Position numbers and translations under genes: made by a program. The notes under the pieces are model-generated. The model made no database searches. It was not told the origin of the DNA and saw only the letters and a list, made by a program, of their open reading frames with translations. This document shows positions 1-8,297 of a DNA stretch of 18,703 nt, one piece after another. This DNA comes from Planctomycetota bacterium. Lineage in GTDB: Bacteria; Planctomycetota; Phycisphaerae; Sedimentisphaerales; SM23-30. How positions within the stretch are numbered: the stretch's first letter is position 1; every line of letters begins with the position of its first letter. The DNA lies in the NCBI GenBank assembly GCA_022705365.1, contig JAKJEP010000019.1:1-18703 (forward strand), written 5' to 3'.

Positions 1-1039
1 CACGCGGATGCAGGCGGTTACGATTGAACTGCTGGTCGTGGGGGCGGCGCTGGAGACGGCTTTGTTAAGGTTTCTGCACGGCCGCGGTCTGGCGGAAGAA
101 TTTCCAGAACGGGGCGGGGCGGATACCGTGCAAAATTTTAGTGAACTTCTCCGGGAATTGGGCAGCGAGGCATCTGTTCATAGTCTGGCAGAATGGATCG
201 ACTTCGAGGCCGGTATTTATCAACAGGGCGGACTGATTACCTATCTGGCGGATTCCTGTCTGCTGGACGTACTGACCGATACCACCGAGCGGTCCCCGAC
301 ATTTACCCTGCCGCCGTTCCGAACGAAAGAGGACCGAACCTCACCGCCTTCCTGGGCCTTCGTGAAAAATCCGTTCTATTCCACGGAGCAAAGCTGGGAG
401 CGGGTCTTTGGCCGGCCGCCGCGGGGGCTGAGCTGGGACCGACGGGTGTATGAGCAGTTAAACGCCCCGCAAAATTTGCAGGTAAATCCACCGGCTCTGG
501 ACAGGACGGCAATCTGCAAGTTCCCCATCGGCAGGGAGCCGGATTCCTCCCGCACCGAAGTGCCCGATTCCGCCTTGATTGCCATTGCCTCCGGTTTGGA
601 TGACCACCGCCTTCTGGAAAAGGGGGCCTTTTCTTCTTTGTCCGGCTACCGGCATTACCTGACGGTTTTTATCGGCGATGCGCCGCCGACGCCGAATGGC
701 CCGCCCGTGTTCCATTTTCCCTGCCGCCTTCGCCCTTCACCCCTGAACCTTTGGCGGCATCTGGCGGTCAAGCTTACCTTGAATACCCTTTCCACCGCCA
801 CCATGGCAAAAATGGGACGCATTCAGGGCAATGCGATGGTCTGGGTCTGGCCCAGCAACAAGAAACTGATTGACCGCGGCACCAGGCTGATCTGCGAACT
901 GACCAGCAAAAGCTACGAGCAGTCCTGTCTGCTGCTCTTTGAGGCTATGGAAAGGGTGGAAAAACTCCGTGAAAAAGGCCAGCCGGTCCCTTCCCCCGTA
1001 GCATTGGTGGTGGAAGAACACGGCCCGAAAACCGATTAA
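1..1039 (+). CDS. MurQ/GKRP-like double-SIS protein, C-terminal part (5' cut by window edge)
   Basis: The frame is open to the left edge, and the first ATG at 8 is probably internal: the edge codons give T-R before M, matching the S-R-M motif that ends the SIS domain of MurQ and of the glucokinase regulatory protein (GKRP). The visible 343 residues read as the end of a first SIS domain followed by a second one. Numbering from that Met, a GG-x-I-x-YL strand near 74-80 precedes a T-E-R-S-P-T-F stretch whose Glu94 lines up with the catalytic Glu of MurQ (E83 in E. coli, in D-A-S-E-C-P-P-T). Near 252-285 a K-L-x-L-N-T-L-S-T helix and G-N-A-M-V-x-V-x-P-S-N-K-K-L closely match MurQ. MurQ cleaves the lactyl ether of MurNAc-6-phosphate to give GlcNAc-6-phosphate; GKRP is a non-catalytic double-SIS relative. 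The double-SIS layout resembles GKRP, while the glutamate keeps MurQ-type catalysis possible. It faces the NamZ-like gene across 17 bp. Family confidence is good; enzyme versus sensor is unresolved. Confidence 0.75.
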   Translation, partial: TRMQAVTIELLVVGAALETALLRFLHGRGLAEEFPERGGADTVQNFSELLRELGSEASVHSLAEWIDFEAGIYQQGGLITYLADSCLLDVLTDTTERSPTFTLPPFRTKEDRTSPPSWAFVKNPFYSTEQSWERVFGRPPRGLSWDRRVYEQLNAPQNLQVNPPALDRTAICKFPIGREPDSSRTEVPDSALIAIASGLDDHRLLEKGAFSSLSGYRHYLTVFIGDAPPTPNGPPVFHFPCRLRPSPLNLWRHLAVKLTLNTLSTATMAKMGRIQGNAMVWVWPSNKKLIDRGTRLICELTSKSYEQSCLLLFEAMERVEKLREKGQPVPSPVALVVEEHGPKTD

Positions 1040-1056
1040 TGGGTATTCGCCCACTT

Positions 1057-2262
1057 TCAATACAGCAAATATTTCGCCCGTAGCTGCTTGAATGCGGTAA
1101 TTTCCGTTTCCCACTGCCGCTTCAATTCCCCCAGCGGCCGGTGTTCCACAATCGCTTTCCTGACCCGATCCGTGCCGCAAAGCCGGTCAAAATGGTTTTC
1201 GTGCCAGGCAAACCGGTCTGGGTACAATCGATACAAGGCATCGACGATCAGAACTCCGCCCCAGCAGGGGTCTATTTTATTTCGGTCGGTCACAAGAATT
1301 CGTGCGCCAAAACATTTTTCATCCTTGAACTTGGACGAAGCCGGCGTGAACACCGCCGCCTCGAATTTCAATCCGGCCAGATTCAGGTTATTCAATGCTG
1401 CCGTTAATCTCTCCACATCAATCCAGGGTGCACCGAATTGCAGAAATGGGGCATCCGTTCCCCGGCCTTCCGATACATTGGTTCCTTCCAGCAGACACAT
1501 CCCCGGATAGACCGCCGCTGTCTGCAGGTCCGGTATGTTCGGGGAAGGTTTGATAAACGCCAGTCCCGTTTGATCGTACCAGCAGGAACGTTTATAGCCG
1601 CTCACCGGTATTACCAGCAGATCTGCCCGCACGGAACCTGCCAGCCATCCCTGCCCGTTAAACATCTTTGCCAGCTCACCGGCCGTCATGCCATGCCGGG
1701 TGGCAATCGGGTACAAACCGACAAAGGTGGCAAAGGCCGGGTCCAAAACATTCCCCTGCACCTGCCGGCCCCCAATCGGATTGGGCCGGTCCAGCACCAC
1801 AAACGGGATGCCTTTTTCCGCCGCCGCCTCCATCGCCAGGGCCATCGTGGAAATATAGGTATAAAAACGGGCGCCGATATCCTGCATATCAAAGACCAGA
1901 ACATCCACCTCTTTCAGCATTTCCTCCGTCGGTTTGCGGTTCTCTCCATACAGGCTGTAGATGGGGATTCCGTAACTCGACAGTTCCTGATCCTGCACCT
2001 TTTCCCCTGCCTGGGCCAGGCCCGCCACCCCATGCTCCGGTCCAAACAAAGCCGCAACCTGAACCCCCTCCATTTCCCGAAAGACCTCGACGATAAATTC
2101 CCCATCCCGGTTGTACCCGGTGTGATTGGTAATAATCCCCACCCGCCGGTTGGCAAAAACCGGCGACCAGCCCTCCACCCGGTCCAACCCCGTCCGCACC
2201 TCTTTTTTACAGCCTTCGAGGGCCAGACAAATCAACAACAGGATCCCCAGCCGGAATTTCAT
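1057..2262 (-). CDS. namZ: DUF1343 lipoprotein, NamZ-like exo-beta-N-acetylmuramidase
   Basis: This 401-residue protein has a short lipoprotein signal with the likely acylated Cys18 (L-E-G-C). The mature part is a single DUF1343 domain: R-V-G-I-I-T-N-H-T-G near 40-49, F-G-P-E-H-G, Y-G-x-x-R-K-P-T, V-F-D-M-Q-D-I-G-A-R-F-Y-T-Y, V-L-D-R-P-N-P-I-G-G, and R-H-G-M-T-x-G-E-L. The characterised member, B. subtilis NamZ (YbbC), releases terminal MurNAc from the non-reducing ends of peptidoglycan fragments, so an envelope-anchored muramidase role is likely. The start is supported by GGAG seven bases upstream of the ATG. It lies 37 bp downstream of the DUF2284 gene on the same strand and ends 17 bp from the MurQ/GKRP-like gene on the other strand, which fits a shared MurNAc salvage theme. 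The function is transferred from the family, not shown here. Confidence 0.85.
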   Translation of the reverse strand: MKFRLGILLLICLALEGCKKEVRTGLDRVEGWSPVFANRRVGIITNHTGYNRDGEFIVEVFREMEGVQVAALFGPEHGVAGLAQAGEKVQDQELSSYGIPIYSLYGENRKPTEEMLKEVDVLVFDMQDIGARFYTYISTMALAMEAAAEKGIPFVVLDRPNPIGGRQVQGNVLDPAFATFVGLYPIATRHGMTAGELAKMFNGQGWLAGSVRADLLVIPVSGYKRSCWYDQTGLAFIKPSPNIPDLQTAAVYPGMCLLEGTNVSEGRGTDAPFLQFGAPWIDVERLTAALNNLNLAGLKFEAAVFTPASSKFKDEKCFGARILVTDRNKIDPCWGGVLIVDALYRLYPDRFAWHENHFDRLCGTDRVRKAIVEHRPLGELKRQWETEITAFKQLRAKYLLY

Positions 2263-2299
2263 AACTGTACTCCCTGCGAAAGTTTTCCGTCTCCCATCT

Positions 2300-2845
2300 C
2301 TAATCTACCAGGATCATCCCATAATAATTGGGGCATTGCCGCCGCGTTCGAATCACCTCAATGGGAAAACCGGCCTGCCTTACGGTAGAGAAGACATCGA
2401 TCCCGCAGGCCTCCATGGCAGGTCTGGCTTGTTCCGGGTGGCGGCATTCTTTGGCCTTGAGATTACACTGGCGGCAGAAATAACAGGGGCCGGCGCCCAG
2501 CCCGAAGGCCTTCCAGGCACCGCGCAGAAAGATCGTCCGCTCCAGGTCGGCCACGGCCGCTTTGATATCCGTTTCAGTATCAAAGTGGATGAGGACCGCT
2601 CGCTTATACGAATCCAGAACCGCCCGCATCTGTTCGGGCGTCGGGCTGAAGGGCGGACAAACCAGGCTTTGACCATAACCGCCGCAGCCGAACTGGCATT
2701 TCAATCGCACCCAGGGAGCCGTGATCACTTTTGAGGGGGAAAGTACGGTAGCGGCTTGCAAACCGGGTGCTTGCCGAACCAGATCCAGCAACTCTCGATG
2801 GGACAGTACGGTCTGTTTTGCTGATTTTTGGGTTTTGTCAGTCAT
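2300..2845 (-). CDS. DUF2284 cysteine-rich predicted metal-binding protein
   Basis: The protein has 181 residues from the ATG at 2845. The frame could be opened at 2917, but those 24 extra codons look non-coding and no convincing ribosome site decides between the starts. Two cysteine clusters define the family. The first is C50-x3-C54-x8-C63-P-P with an intervening Y-G, typical of DUF2284. The second is C121-x2-C124-x2-C127-x6-C134, ferredoxin-like in spacing, which suggests an iron-sulfur or zinc site. There is no signal peptide or membrane segment, so it is probably cytoplasmic. The biochemical role of DUF2284 is not established and I do not assign one. It precedes the NamZ-like gene by 37 bp on the same strand and may be co-transcribed, though no functional link is obvious. 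Confidence 0.8.
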   Translation of the reverse strand: MTDKTQKSAKQTVLSHRELLDLVRQAPGLQAATVLSPSKVITAPWVRLKCQFGCGGYGQSLVCPPFSPTPEQMRAVLDSYKRAVLIHFDTETDIKAAVADLERTIFLRGAWKAFGLGAGPCYFCRQCNLKAKECRHPEQARPAMEACGIDVFSTVRQAGFPIEVIRTRRQCPNYYGMILVD

Positions 2846-3000
2846 AATCCATAGCCGGAAACCGGCGTTCCATGCGCGTTGCACCCATATTGCCGCAACG
2901 AACCGGCATATATGCACTCGCGCGCATTATACCTTCATCCAGGGTATTAGCAACCTTTTGATACAAAAAATCATCGGCTGCGGCGGCGTGCAAAAAATAG

Positions 3001-3031
3001 CCTTACCGGCTGGGGAAGGTCGGCCGGAAGG
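3001..3031. repeat. GC-rich inverted repeat upstream of glgP
   Basis: The arms CCTTACCGGC and GCCGGAAGG pair over 9 bp with one bulged A around a 12-base loop. It lies about 20 bp upstream of the candidate -35 box of the glycogen operon, in the 264-bp gap between divergent genes. It has no following T run in either direction, so it is not a typical intrinsic terminator. It could be a regulator site or chance GC structure. Confidence 0.35.
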
Positions 3032-3052
3032 GGGGGTGGGATATTTTATGAC

Positions 3053-3080
3053 TTGACTTGAGCCGGGGATGTGGTATGGA
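3053..3080 (+). promoter_or_regulatory. candidate promoter of glgP operon
   Basis: TTGACT at 3053-3058 is a good -35 match, followed after 16 bp by the weak -10 TATGGA (3075-3080). A strong ribosome site AAGGAG at 3096-3101 sits 8 bases before the glgP ATG, so the start is secure even though the promoter is only probable. Confidence 0.4.
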
Positions 3081-3109
3081 TGGTATATCCAAATTAAGGA
3101 GCTATTCGT

Positions 3110-5620
3110 ATGATCCAAAAACCAAAACCATCCAAAACCGAGCCGGTATCCGTACAGGGCGGGGAAGATGTCCGTACGGGCCTGAGCAGCCAGGCTTTAC
3201 AGCAGGCCTTTTGTGAACATCTTTTTTATCTTCAGGGGCGGCATCCCCGGACGGCCGCGCGCAATGACGTGTATCTGGCGGCGGCGTATGCGGTGCGGGA
3301 TCGCATGTTTCAGCGGAGTGTGGGAACGGTGCAGGCCCTGCTGAATAATCCGAAAGTGAAACTGACCGCGTATTTATCGGCGGAGTATCTGATGGGGCCG
3401 CAGTTAGGTGTCAATCTGATCAATCTGGGTATCTTTGAGGCGATGCGCGAGGCCCTGGCCAACGAGGGATTTGATCTGGAGGATGTGCTGGAGCAGGAGG
3501 AAGAGCCGGGGCTGGGCAACGGTGGTTTGGGGCGGCTGGCGGCATGTTATCTGGATTCGCTGGCGACGATTGAGGCCCCGGCGCTGGGGTACGGGATTCG
3601 CTATGAGTTCGGGATTTTCGACCAGGAAATCCGGGATGGCTGGCAGGTGGAAATCACCGACAAATGGCTTCGCTGGGGCAACCCGTGGGAAATCGCCCGG
3701 CCGGAACTGGCGGTGGAAGTTCCCTTCGGCGGGCGGACGGAAAGCTGGCGGGATGACCAGGGACGGTACCGGATACGCTGGATTCCGGCGTATGTGGTGA
3801 AAGCGGTACCGCATGATACGCCGATTCTGGGCTACCGGGTCAATAACTGCAATAACCTGCGGCTCTGGCGGGCGGAAGCGGTGGAGTCCTTTGATTTTGC
3901 CGCGTTCAATGTCGGGAATTATTTCCAGGCGGTGGAAGAAAAAATCAAGTCCGAAAATATCAGTAAGGTGCTGTATCCCAATGACCAGTCGCCGCAGGGC
4001 AAGACGCTGCGGCTCCAGCAGCAGTTTTTCTTTGTCTCCAGTGCCTTGCAGGACATGTTCCGCATTCATATGCGCTATGGCGGCCGGCCGGAGAATTTTT
4101 ATAATCACTGGGCGGTGCAGTTGAATGATACGCACCCGGCGGTGGCGGTGGTGGAACTGATGCGGCTGCTGGTGGACGTGCACGGTCTGGAGTGGGAGAC
4201 AGCGTGGGATGTGACGGTGCGGACCATGGGATACACAAATCATACACTGATGCCGGAGGCGCTGGAGAAATGGCCTGTCGGCCTGTTCGGCTGGCTGCTG
4301 CCCCGGCATCTGGAAATCATCTACGAGATCAACCGGCGGCTGCTGGAGGAGGTCCGGCGGCGGTATCCGGGGGACGAGGGGCGCGTCGCCCGCATGTCGC
4401 TGATTGACGAAAAGGGGGAGCGTTTCGTCCGGATGGCCAATCTGGCCTGCGCCGGCAGTCACGCTATCAATGGGGTGGCCGCCCTGCATACCGAGCTGCT
4501 CCAGCGGGAGGTGCTGCCCGACTGGGTGGCGATGTACCCTCAGCGGTTTTACAATATTACCAACGGTGTTTCGCCCCGGCGGTTTCTGCTGCGGAGCAAT
4601 CCGCAGTTGTCGGCTTTGATTACCGAAAAAATAGGAGATACCTGGCCGCGGCAACTGGATAAATTGCGGCATCTGGAAGCGCTGGCGGAGGATTCCGGGT
4701 TTCAGCAGCGCTGGCAGGAGGCAAAACGGGAAAACAAGCGGCGTCTGACCCGGCTGATTCAGGAGCGAACGGGGATTGAGGTGGCGCCGGACTCGCTTTT
4801 TGATATTCAGGTCAAGCGGATCCACGAATACAAGCGCCAGCATTTGAATCTTCTGCATATTTTGACGCTCTACCTGCGTTTGAAGCAAAATCCGGATATG
4901 GATATCCCGGCCCGCACCTTTCTCTTCGGGGGCAAGGCGGCCCCGGCCTATCAGACCGCCAAGCTCATGATCAAACTGATTACCTCTGCCGGGGAGCTCA
5001 TCAACCGCGATCCGGAGGTCGGCGGCCGGCTCAAGGTGGTATTTTTCCCCGACTTCAATGTAAAAAATGCCCAGTCCATTTATCCGGCGGCGGATCTATC
5101 CGAGCAGATTTCCACGGCGGGTATGGAAGCCAGCGGAACCGGCAATATGAAATTCGCGCTCAATGGCGCCCTGACCATCGGAACGCTGGATGGCGCGAAT
5201 ATCGAAATCCGCCAGGCGGTCGGGGCGGAAAATTTTTTCCTGTTTGGCCTGAAGGCCGAACAAGTCCGGGAAATCCGGCAGCGAGGCTATCAGCCGCGGG
5301 CCATCTACGAACAGAACACCGAGCTGCGCGGCGTTATCGACCTGATTGCCTCCGGGGCGCTGTCCAAAGGCGATGGCAATCTCTTCCGTCCGCTGGTGGA
5401 AAACCTGCTGGGGCCGGATCCGTTTATGCTTTTGGCGGATTATCCCGATTACATCGCCTGCCAGGAACAGGTCAGCAAACTCTGGGGCCGGCCGGCGGCG
5501 TGGAATCGCATGTCGATTCTCAATGTGGCGCGGATGGGATACTTTTCTTCCGACCGTTCCATCCGGGAATATTGCGAAAAAATCTGGCAGGTCAAACCGG
5601 TCCCCGTCAACGATGTGTGA
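3110..5620 (+). CDS. glgP: glycogen/starch phosphorylase
   Basis: This 836-residue protein has full family length (GT35). It releases glucose-1-phosphate from the non-reducing ends of alpha-1,4-glucans using phosphate and pyridoxal phosphate, in the cytoplasm. Family landmarks occur in order: G-N-G-G-L-G-R-L-A-A-C near 137-147, the N-D-T-H-P stretch, N-I-T-N-G-V-S-P-R-R, V-K-R-I-H-E-Y-K-R-Q, G-G-K-A-A-P-A-Y, and E-A-S-G-T-G-N-M-K with the PLP-binding Lys681, followed by N-G-A-L-T-I-G-T-L-D-G-A-N. All key motifs are intact. The start is fixed by AAGGAG eight bases upstream. It is first in a plus-strand unit with phosphofructokinase 40 bp downstream, so glucan degradation feeds directly into glycolysis. 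Whether glycogen or maltodextrin is preferred cannot be read from sequence. Confidence 0.97.
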   Translation: MIQKPKPSKTEPVSVQGGEDVRTGLSSQALQQAFCEHLFYLQGRHPRTAARNDVYLAAAYAVRDRMFQRSVGTVQALLNNPKVKLTAYLSAEYLMGPQLGVNLINLGIFEAMREALANEGFDLEDVLEQEEEPGLGNGGLGRLAACYLDSLATIEAPALGYGIRYEFGIFDQEIRDGWQVEITDKWLRWGNPWEIARPELAVEVPFGGRTESWRDDQGRYRIRWIPAYVVKAVPHDTPILGYRVNNCNNLRLWRAEAVESFDFAAFNVGNYFQAVEEKIKSENISKVLYPNDQSPQGKTLRLQQQFFFVSSALQDMFRIHMRYGGRPENFYNHWAVQLNDTHPAVAVVELMRLLVDVHGLEWETAWDVTVRTMGYTNHTLMPEALEKWPVGLFGWLLPRHLEIIYEINRRLLEEVRRRYPGDEGRVARMSLIDEKGERFVRMANLACAGSHAINGVAALHTELLQREVLPDWVAMYPQRFYNITNGVSPRRFLLRSNPQLSALITEKIGDTWPRQLDKLRHLEALAEDSGFQQRWQEAKRENKRRLTRLIQERTGIEVAPDSLFDIQVKRIHEYKRQHLNLLHILTLYLRLKQNPDMDIPARTFLFGGKAAPAYQTAKLMIKLITSAGELINRDPEVGGRLKVVFFPDFNVKNAQSIYPAADLSEQISTAGMEASGTGNMKFALNGALTIGTLDGANIEIRQAVGAENFFLFGLKAEQVREIRQRGYQPRAIYEQNTELRGVIDLIASGALSKGDGNLFRPLVENLLGPDPFMLLADYPDYIACQEQVSKLWGRPAAWNRMSILNVARMGYFSSDRSIREYCEKIWQVKPVPVNDV

Positions 5621-5660
5621 GATGTAACCAGTGGATTTATAAAACAGGAGTTTGCAGACC

Positions 5661-6929
5661 ATGGAAATTACGACCCTGGGCGAGTGCTGTTTTCCCTCGC
5701 CGAAAAAAAACTTTGTCCATGACCAAGACCGGATGCCGGAACTGGTGGTATTCAGGCAGGGAGTTGCCCCGGAGACGGGTAATCTGTTCGAGCTGGCGGG
5801 GCCGCGGGAGAGGCTGTTCTTTGAGCCGGGCCGGACGCGGGCCGGGATTGTCACCTGCGGGGGGCTTTGTCCCGGGCTTAACAACGTCATCCGTTCGCTG
5901 TTCCTGGAGCTGCATTACGGATATGGAGTTCCCGAAGTTATCGGTTTTCGCGGCGGCTATCAGGGGCTGGATCCCAGATGTGGGCAAGAACCGTGGATTC
6001 TTACTCAGCAGATGGTGGACAAAATTCACAAAGAGGGCGGCACGATATTGGGGACTTCGCGGGGACCGGTGGATATGGATATAGCGGTGGAAAATCTCAT
6101 CCGCCGCAAGGTGGATATCCTTTTCTGCATCGGGGGCGACGGAACCCAGCGCGGGGCTTATGCCCTGTATGAAACGGCCAAAAAACACGGATATCCTCTG
6201 TCGGTGGTGGGAGTGCCCAAAACTATCGACAATGATGTGCAATACGTCATGCGCACCTTCGGCTATCTGACGGCACTGGACGAATCGCGCCGGGTCATTG
6301 ATGCCGCCCATACCGAGGCCCATAGCCGGTTGAACGGCATCAGCCTGGTCAAGCTTATGGGGCGTAACGCCGGATTTATCGCCGCGGGGGCAACCATTGC
6401 CAGCCAGGACGTAAATTTTACCCTCGTTCCCGAATTGCCTTTCCAGCTGGAGGGTCCCGGCGGATTTCTGGCGGCCCTGAAGAAGAGGATTTTAGCCCGC
6501 AGCCATGCAGTCATCGTGGTGGCCGAAGGCGCCGGACAAGACCTGATACCGGGCGAATCCGGGGTGAAAGATGCCTCCGGCCACACGCGGCTTAAGGAAA
6601 TCGGTTTGTTTCTGCGCGAAAAAATGGAGGCTTTTTTCAAGGCGGAGGCGATTCCTGTCACCATTCGCTACTTCGATCCCAGCTATCAATTGTGCAGTAT
6701 GCCGGCCAACTGTGAGGATGCGATTATGTGCGATCAGTATGCGCGGCAGGCGGTACATGCCGCTATGGGGGGCAAGACGGGACTGGTCATCGGGATGATC
6801 CACGGCACCTTTATTCATGTCCCTTCCGGTCTGATCGTAACCGCTAAAAAGCGGCTGGATCTGGATGGTTTGATCTGGCAGGCGGTTCTGGCGGCAACGG
6901 GCCAGCCGGCACGATTCGGGATTATATAA
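5661..6929 (+). CDS. pfkA: 6-phosphofructokinase, GGDG/PKTIDND (probably ATP-dependent, long type)
   Basis: The protein has 422 residues from the ATG at 5661, chosen because AGGAG at 5646-5650 gives a 10-base spacing; an in-frame TTG nine bases earlier would leave no room. It phosphorylates fructose-6-phosphate to the 1,6-bisphosphate. Visible motifs are G67-G-L-C-P-G-L-N, G158-G-D-G161-T, P186-K187-T-I-D-N-D, then M-G-R-N-A-G. By family knowledge, Gly after GGD favours ATP, whereas Asp there marks PPi-dependent enzymes; Lys in P-K-T-I-D-N-D is shared by PPi enzymes and the long plant/trypanosome-like ATP group. ATP use is therefore the better guess, but automatic annotations of this clade vary. 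It follows glgP by 40 bp and the HD-GYP gene starts 3 bp after its stop, so all three are probably one transcript. Confidence 0.92.
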   Translation: MEITTLGECCFPSPKKNFVHDQDRMPELVVFRQGVAPETGNLFELAGPRERLFFEPGRTRAGIVTCGGLCPGLNNVIRSLFLELHYGYGVPEVIGFRGGYQGLDPRCGQEPWILTQQMVDKIHKEGGTILGTSRGPVDMDIAVENLIRRKVDILFCIGGDGTQRGAYALYETAKKHGYPLSVVGVPKTIDNDVQYVMRTFGYLTALDESRRVIDAAHTEAHSRLNGISLVKLMGRNAGFIAAGATIASQDVNFTLVPELPFQLEGPGGFLAALKKRILARSHAVIVVAEGAGQDLIPGESGVKDASGHTRLKEIGLFLREKMEAFFKAEAIPVTIRYFDPSYQLCSMPANCEDAIMCDQYARQAVHAAMGGKTGLVIGMIHGTFIHVPSGLIVTAKKRLDLDGLIWQAVLAATGQPARFGII

Positions 6930-6932
6930 AAT

Positions 6933-8297
6933 ATGACAGCCATAAATGGAAAAAGCGAAGGCCGGCCGGAGTGGAAAGGGCCGGCAGAGCGCCGGCGGGC
7001 AAGAGAGGAACTGCAGAGAAGCACGTACCGGTATCTGGTGGGGAAGGTCCGCAGGCAGGTCCTGGTGCGGGTGGGAATTACCGCGGTGGTCCTGGCGGTA
7101 CTGTTTGGGGCGTTAGCCCTGGTGTATCTGAGGCGGGAGCTGAATGAAAGTATTGTGCGGCACGGGAAAGGACAGTTGGCGCCCCTGCGCGAACAAATCC
7201 AAAGGTTGATGGAAAAAGACGAGACGGTCGATGCGGAGGAATGGCAAAGAGAGCTGGGGGCCGGGCAGGGCCGGGCAGCGGAGTATCCGGACGGCCGTTT
7301 TGTGTATGCGGCGGTGTACGCCGTGCGGCTAAATCAAAGCCCGCAGCGGTTTCCGCCGGCGGGGAAGGTGTGGTCCAGGCGGATAGCGGGAAAAGAACCG
7401 GTTTGCATCCAGTTGGTGGTCGAGATTACCGATGCGGCAGGGCAGGGCATCGGATATATGGAGGGGGTGTATGAGGTGAATCCGCAGGTAACCGCGGTGG
7501 GCCGGCGAATGATTTGGCGTTCGGTGCTGGCGGTACATGGAATCGTACTGCTGACCAGTATGATTTTATACCCGCTGATCCTGCACCAGATCCGGCGCCT
7601 GACGGGGGCGGTGGTCCGGCTGCTGCGGTCGTACTTCGAGATGCTGACCGTACTGAGCGGCACCATCGCCAAGCGTGACAATGATACCAGTGAACACAAT
7701 TTTCGGGTAACGATTATGGCCGTCCGGCTGGCCGAGGCGGTCGGTATAGACCCCGCCGGAATCCGGGGGCTGTTCAAGGGAGCACTCATTCACGAAATCG
7801 GCAAGATCGGCGAGCAGGATGCCATTCTGCGAAAGCAGGGTTCGCTGACGGAAACGGAGCGTACCGAAATGCAGAAGCACGTGATCCATGGCGCGGAGAT
7901 CGTCCAGGGATCGCAATGGCTGGGGGACGGGGCGGATGTAGTGCGGTTTCATCATGAGAAATTTGACGGCAGCGGTTATCCGGAAGGGCGGTCCGGGGAA
8001 ACGATTCCGCGGGCAGCGCGGATCTTCTGCATCGCGGATGTGTTTGATGCACTGATTGCCTGGCGTCCGTATAAGGAGCCGCTTTCTCTGGAAGAAACGC
8101 TGACGATTTTGCGCCAAGGACGGGGAACCCATTTCGATCCGGAACTGCTGGATCCATTTCTGGAAATGGCGCCGGCATTGTACCATGACTTTCAGCAGGC
8201 TTCCGCCACGCACCTGGATAAGGCGGAAATCGAAAGCCAACTGGTGCGGATTGCCTGCCGGTATTTTGTGTCGCCGGATGAGGCGATGTCTTTTTGA
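6933..8297 (+). CDS. membrane HD-GYP domain protein with an HE variant of the HD pair
   Basis: This 454-residue protein has a cytoplasmic basic N-terminus, a membrane helix near 46-66, an apparently extracytoplasmic sensor region to about 195 (no domain recognised), a second helix near 197-217, and a C-terminal HD-GYP domain from about 235. HD-GYP proteins typically hydrolyse c-di-GMP. Retained motifs are S-E-H255-N-F-R-V, H340-H341-E-x-x-D-G-S-G348-Y-P, I-A-D370-V-F-D-A-L and R-P-Y. The signature HD pair reads H287-E288, so the bridging metal ligand Asp is replaced by Glu, which may alter metal use or activity. Its ATG lies 3 bp after the phosphofructokinase stop with no good ribosome site, suggesting translational coupling. 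A sensory phosphodiesterase tied to glycogen mobilisation is an inference; activity is uncertain because of the Glu. Confidence 0.88.
   Translation: MTAINGKSEGRPEWKGPAERRRAREELQRSTYRYLVGKVRRQVLVRVGITAVVLAVLFGALALVYLRRELNESIVRHGKGQLAPLREQIQRLMEKDETVDAEEWQRELGAGQGRAAEYPDGRFVYAAVYAVRLNQSPQRFPPAGKVWSRRIAGKEPVCIQLVVEITDAAGQGIGYMEGVYEVNPQVTAVGRRMIWRSVLAVHGIVLLTSMILYPLILHQIRRLTGAVVRLLRSYFEMLTVLSGTIAKRDNDTSEHNFRVTIMAVRLAEAVGIDPAGIRGLFKGALIHEIGKIGEQDAILRKQGSLTETERTEMQKHVIHGAEIVQGSQWLGDGADVVRFHHEKFDGSGYPEGRSGETIPRAARIFCIADVFDALIAWRPYKEPLSLEETLTILRQGRGTHFDPELLDPFLEMAPALYHDFQQASATHLDKAEIESQLVRIACRYFVSPDEAMSF

Noticed and set aside
1039..1052. Small hairpin TGGG/CCCA between the convergent genes as a terminator
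   Set aside because: The stem is only four pairs and lacks a T run in either direction.
1438..2388. 316-codon open frame antisense to the NamZ-like gene
   Set aside because: His/Pro/Gln-rich complement of a clear DUF1343 gene, crossing into the DUF2284 gene.
3404..4888. Long open frame antisense to glgP
   Set aside because: It lies wholly within the well-supported glycogen phosphorylase gene on the other strand, is rich in His, Pro and Gln, and has no family motifs.
5652..5654. TTG at 5652 as the phosphofructokinase start
   Set aside because: It sits one base after the AGGAG ribosome site; the ATG at 5661 has normal spacing.
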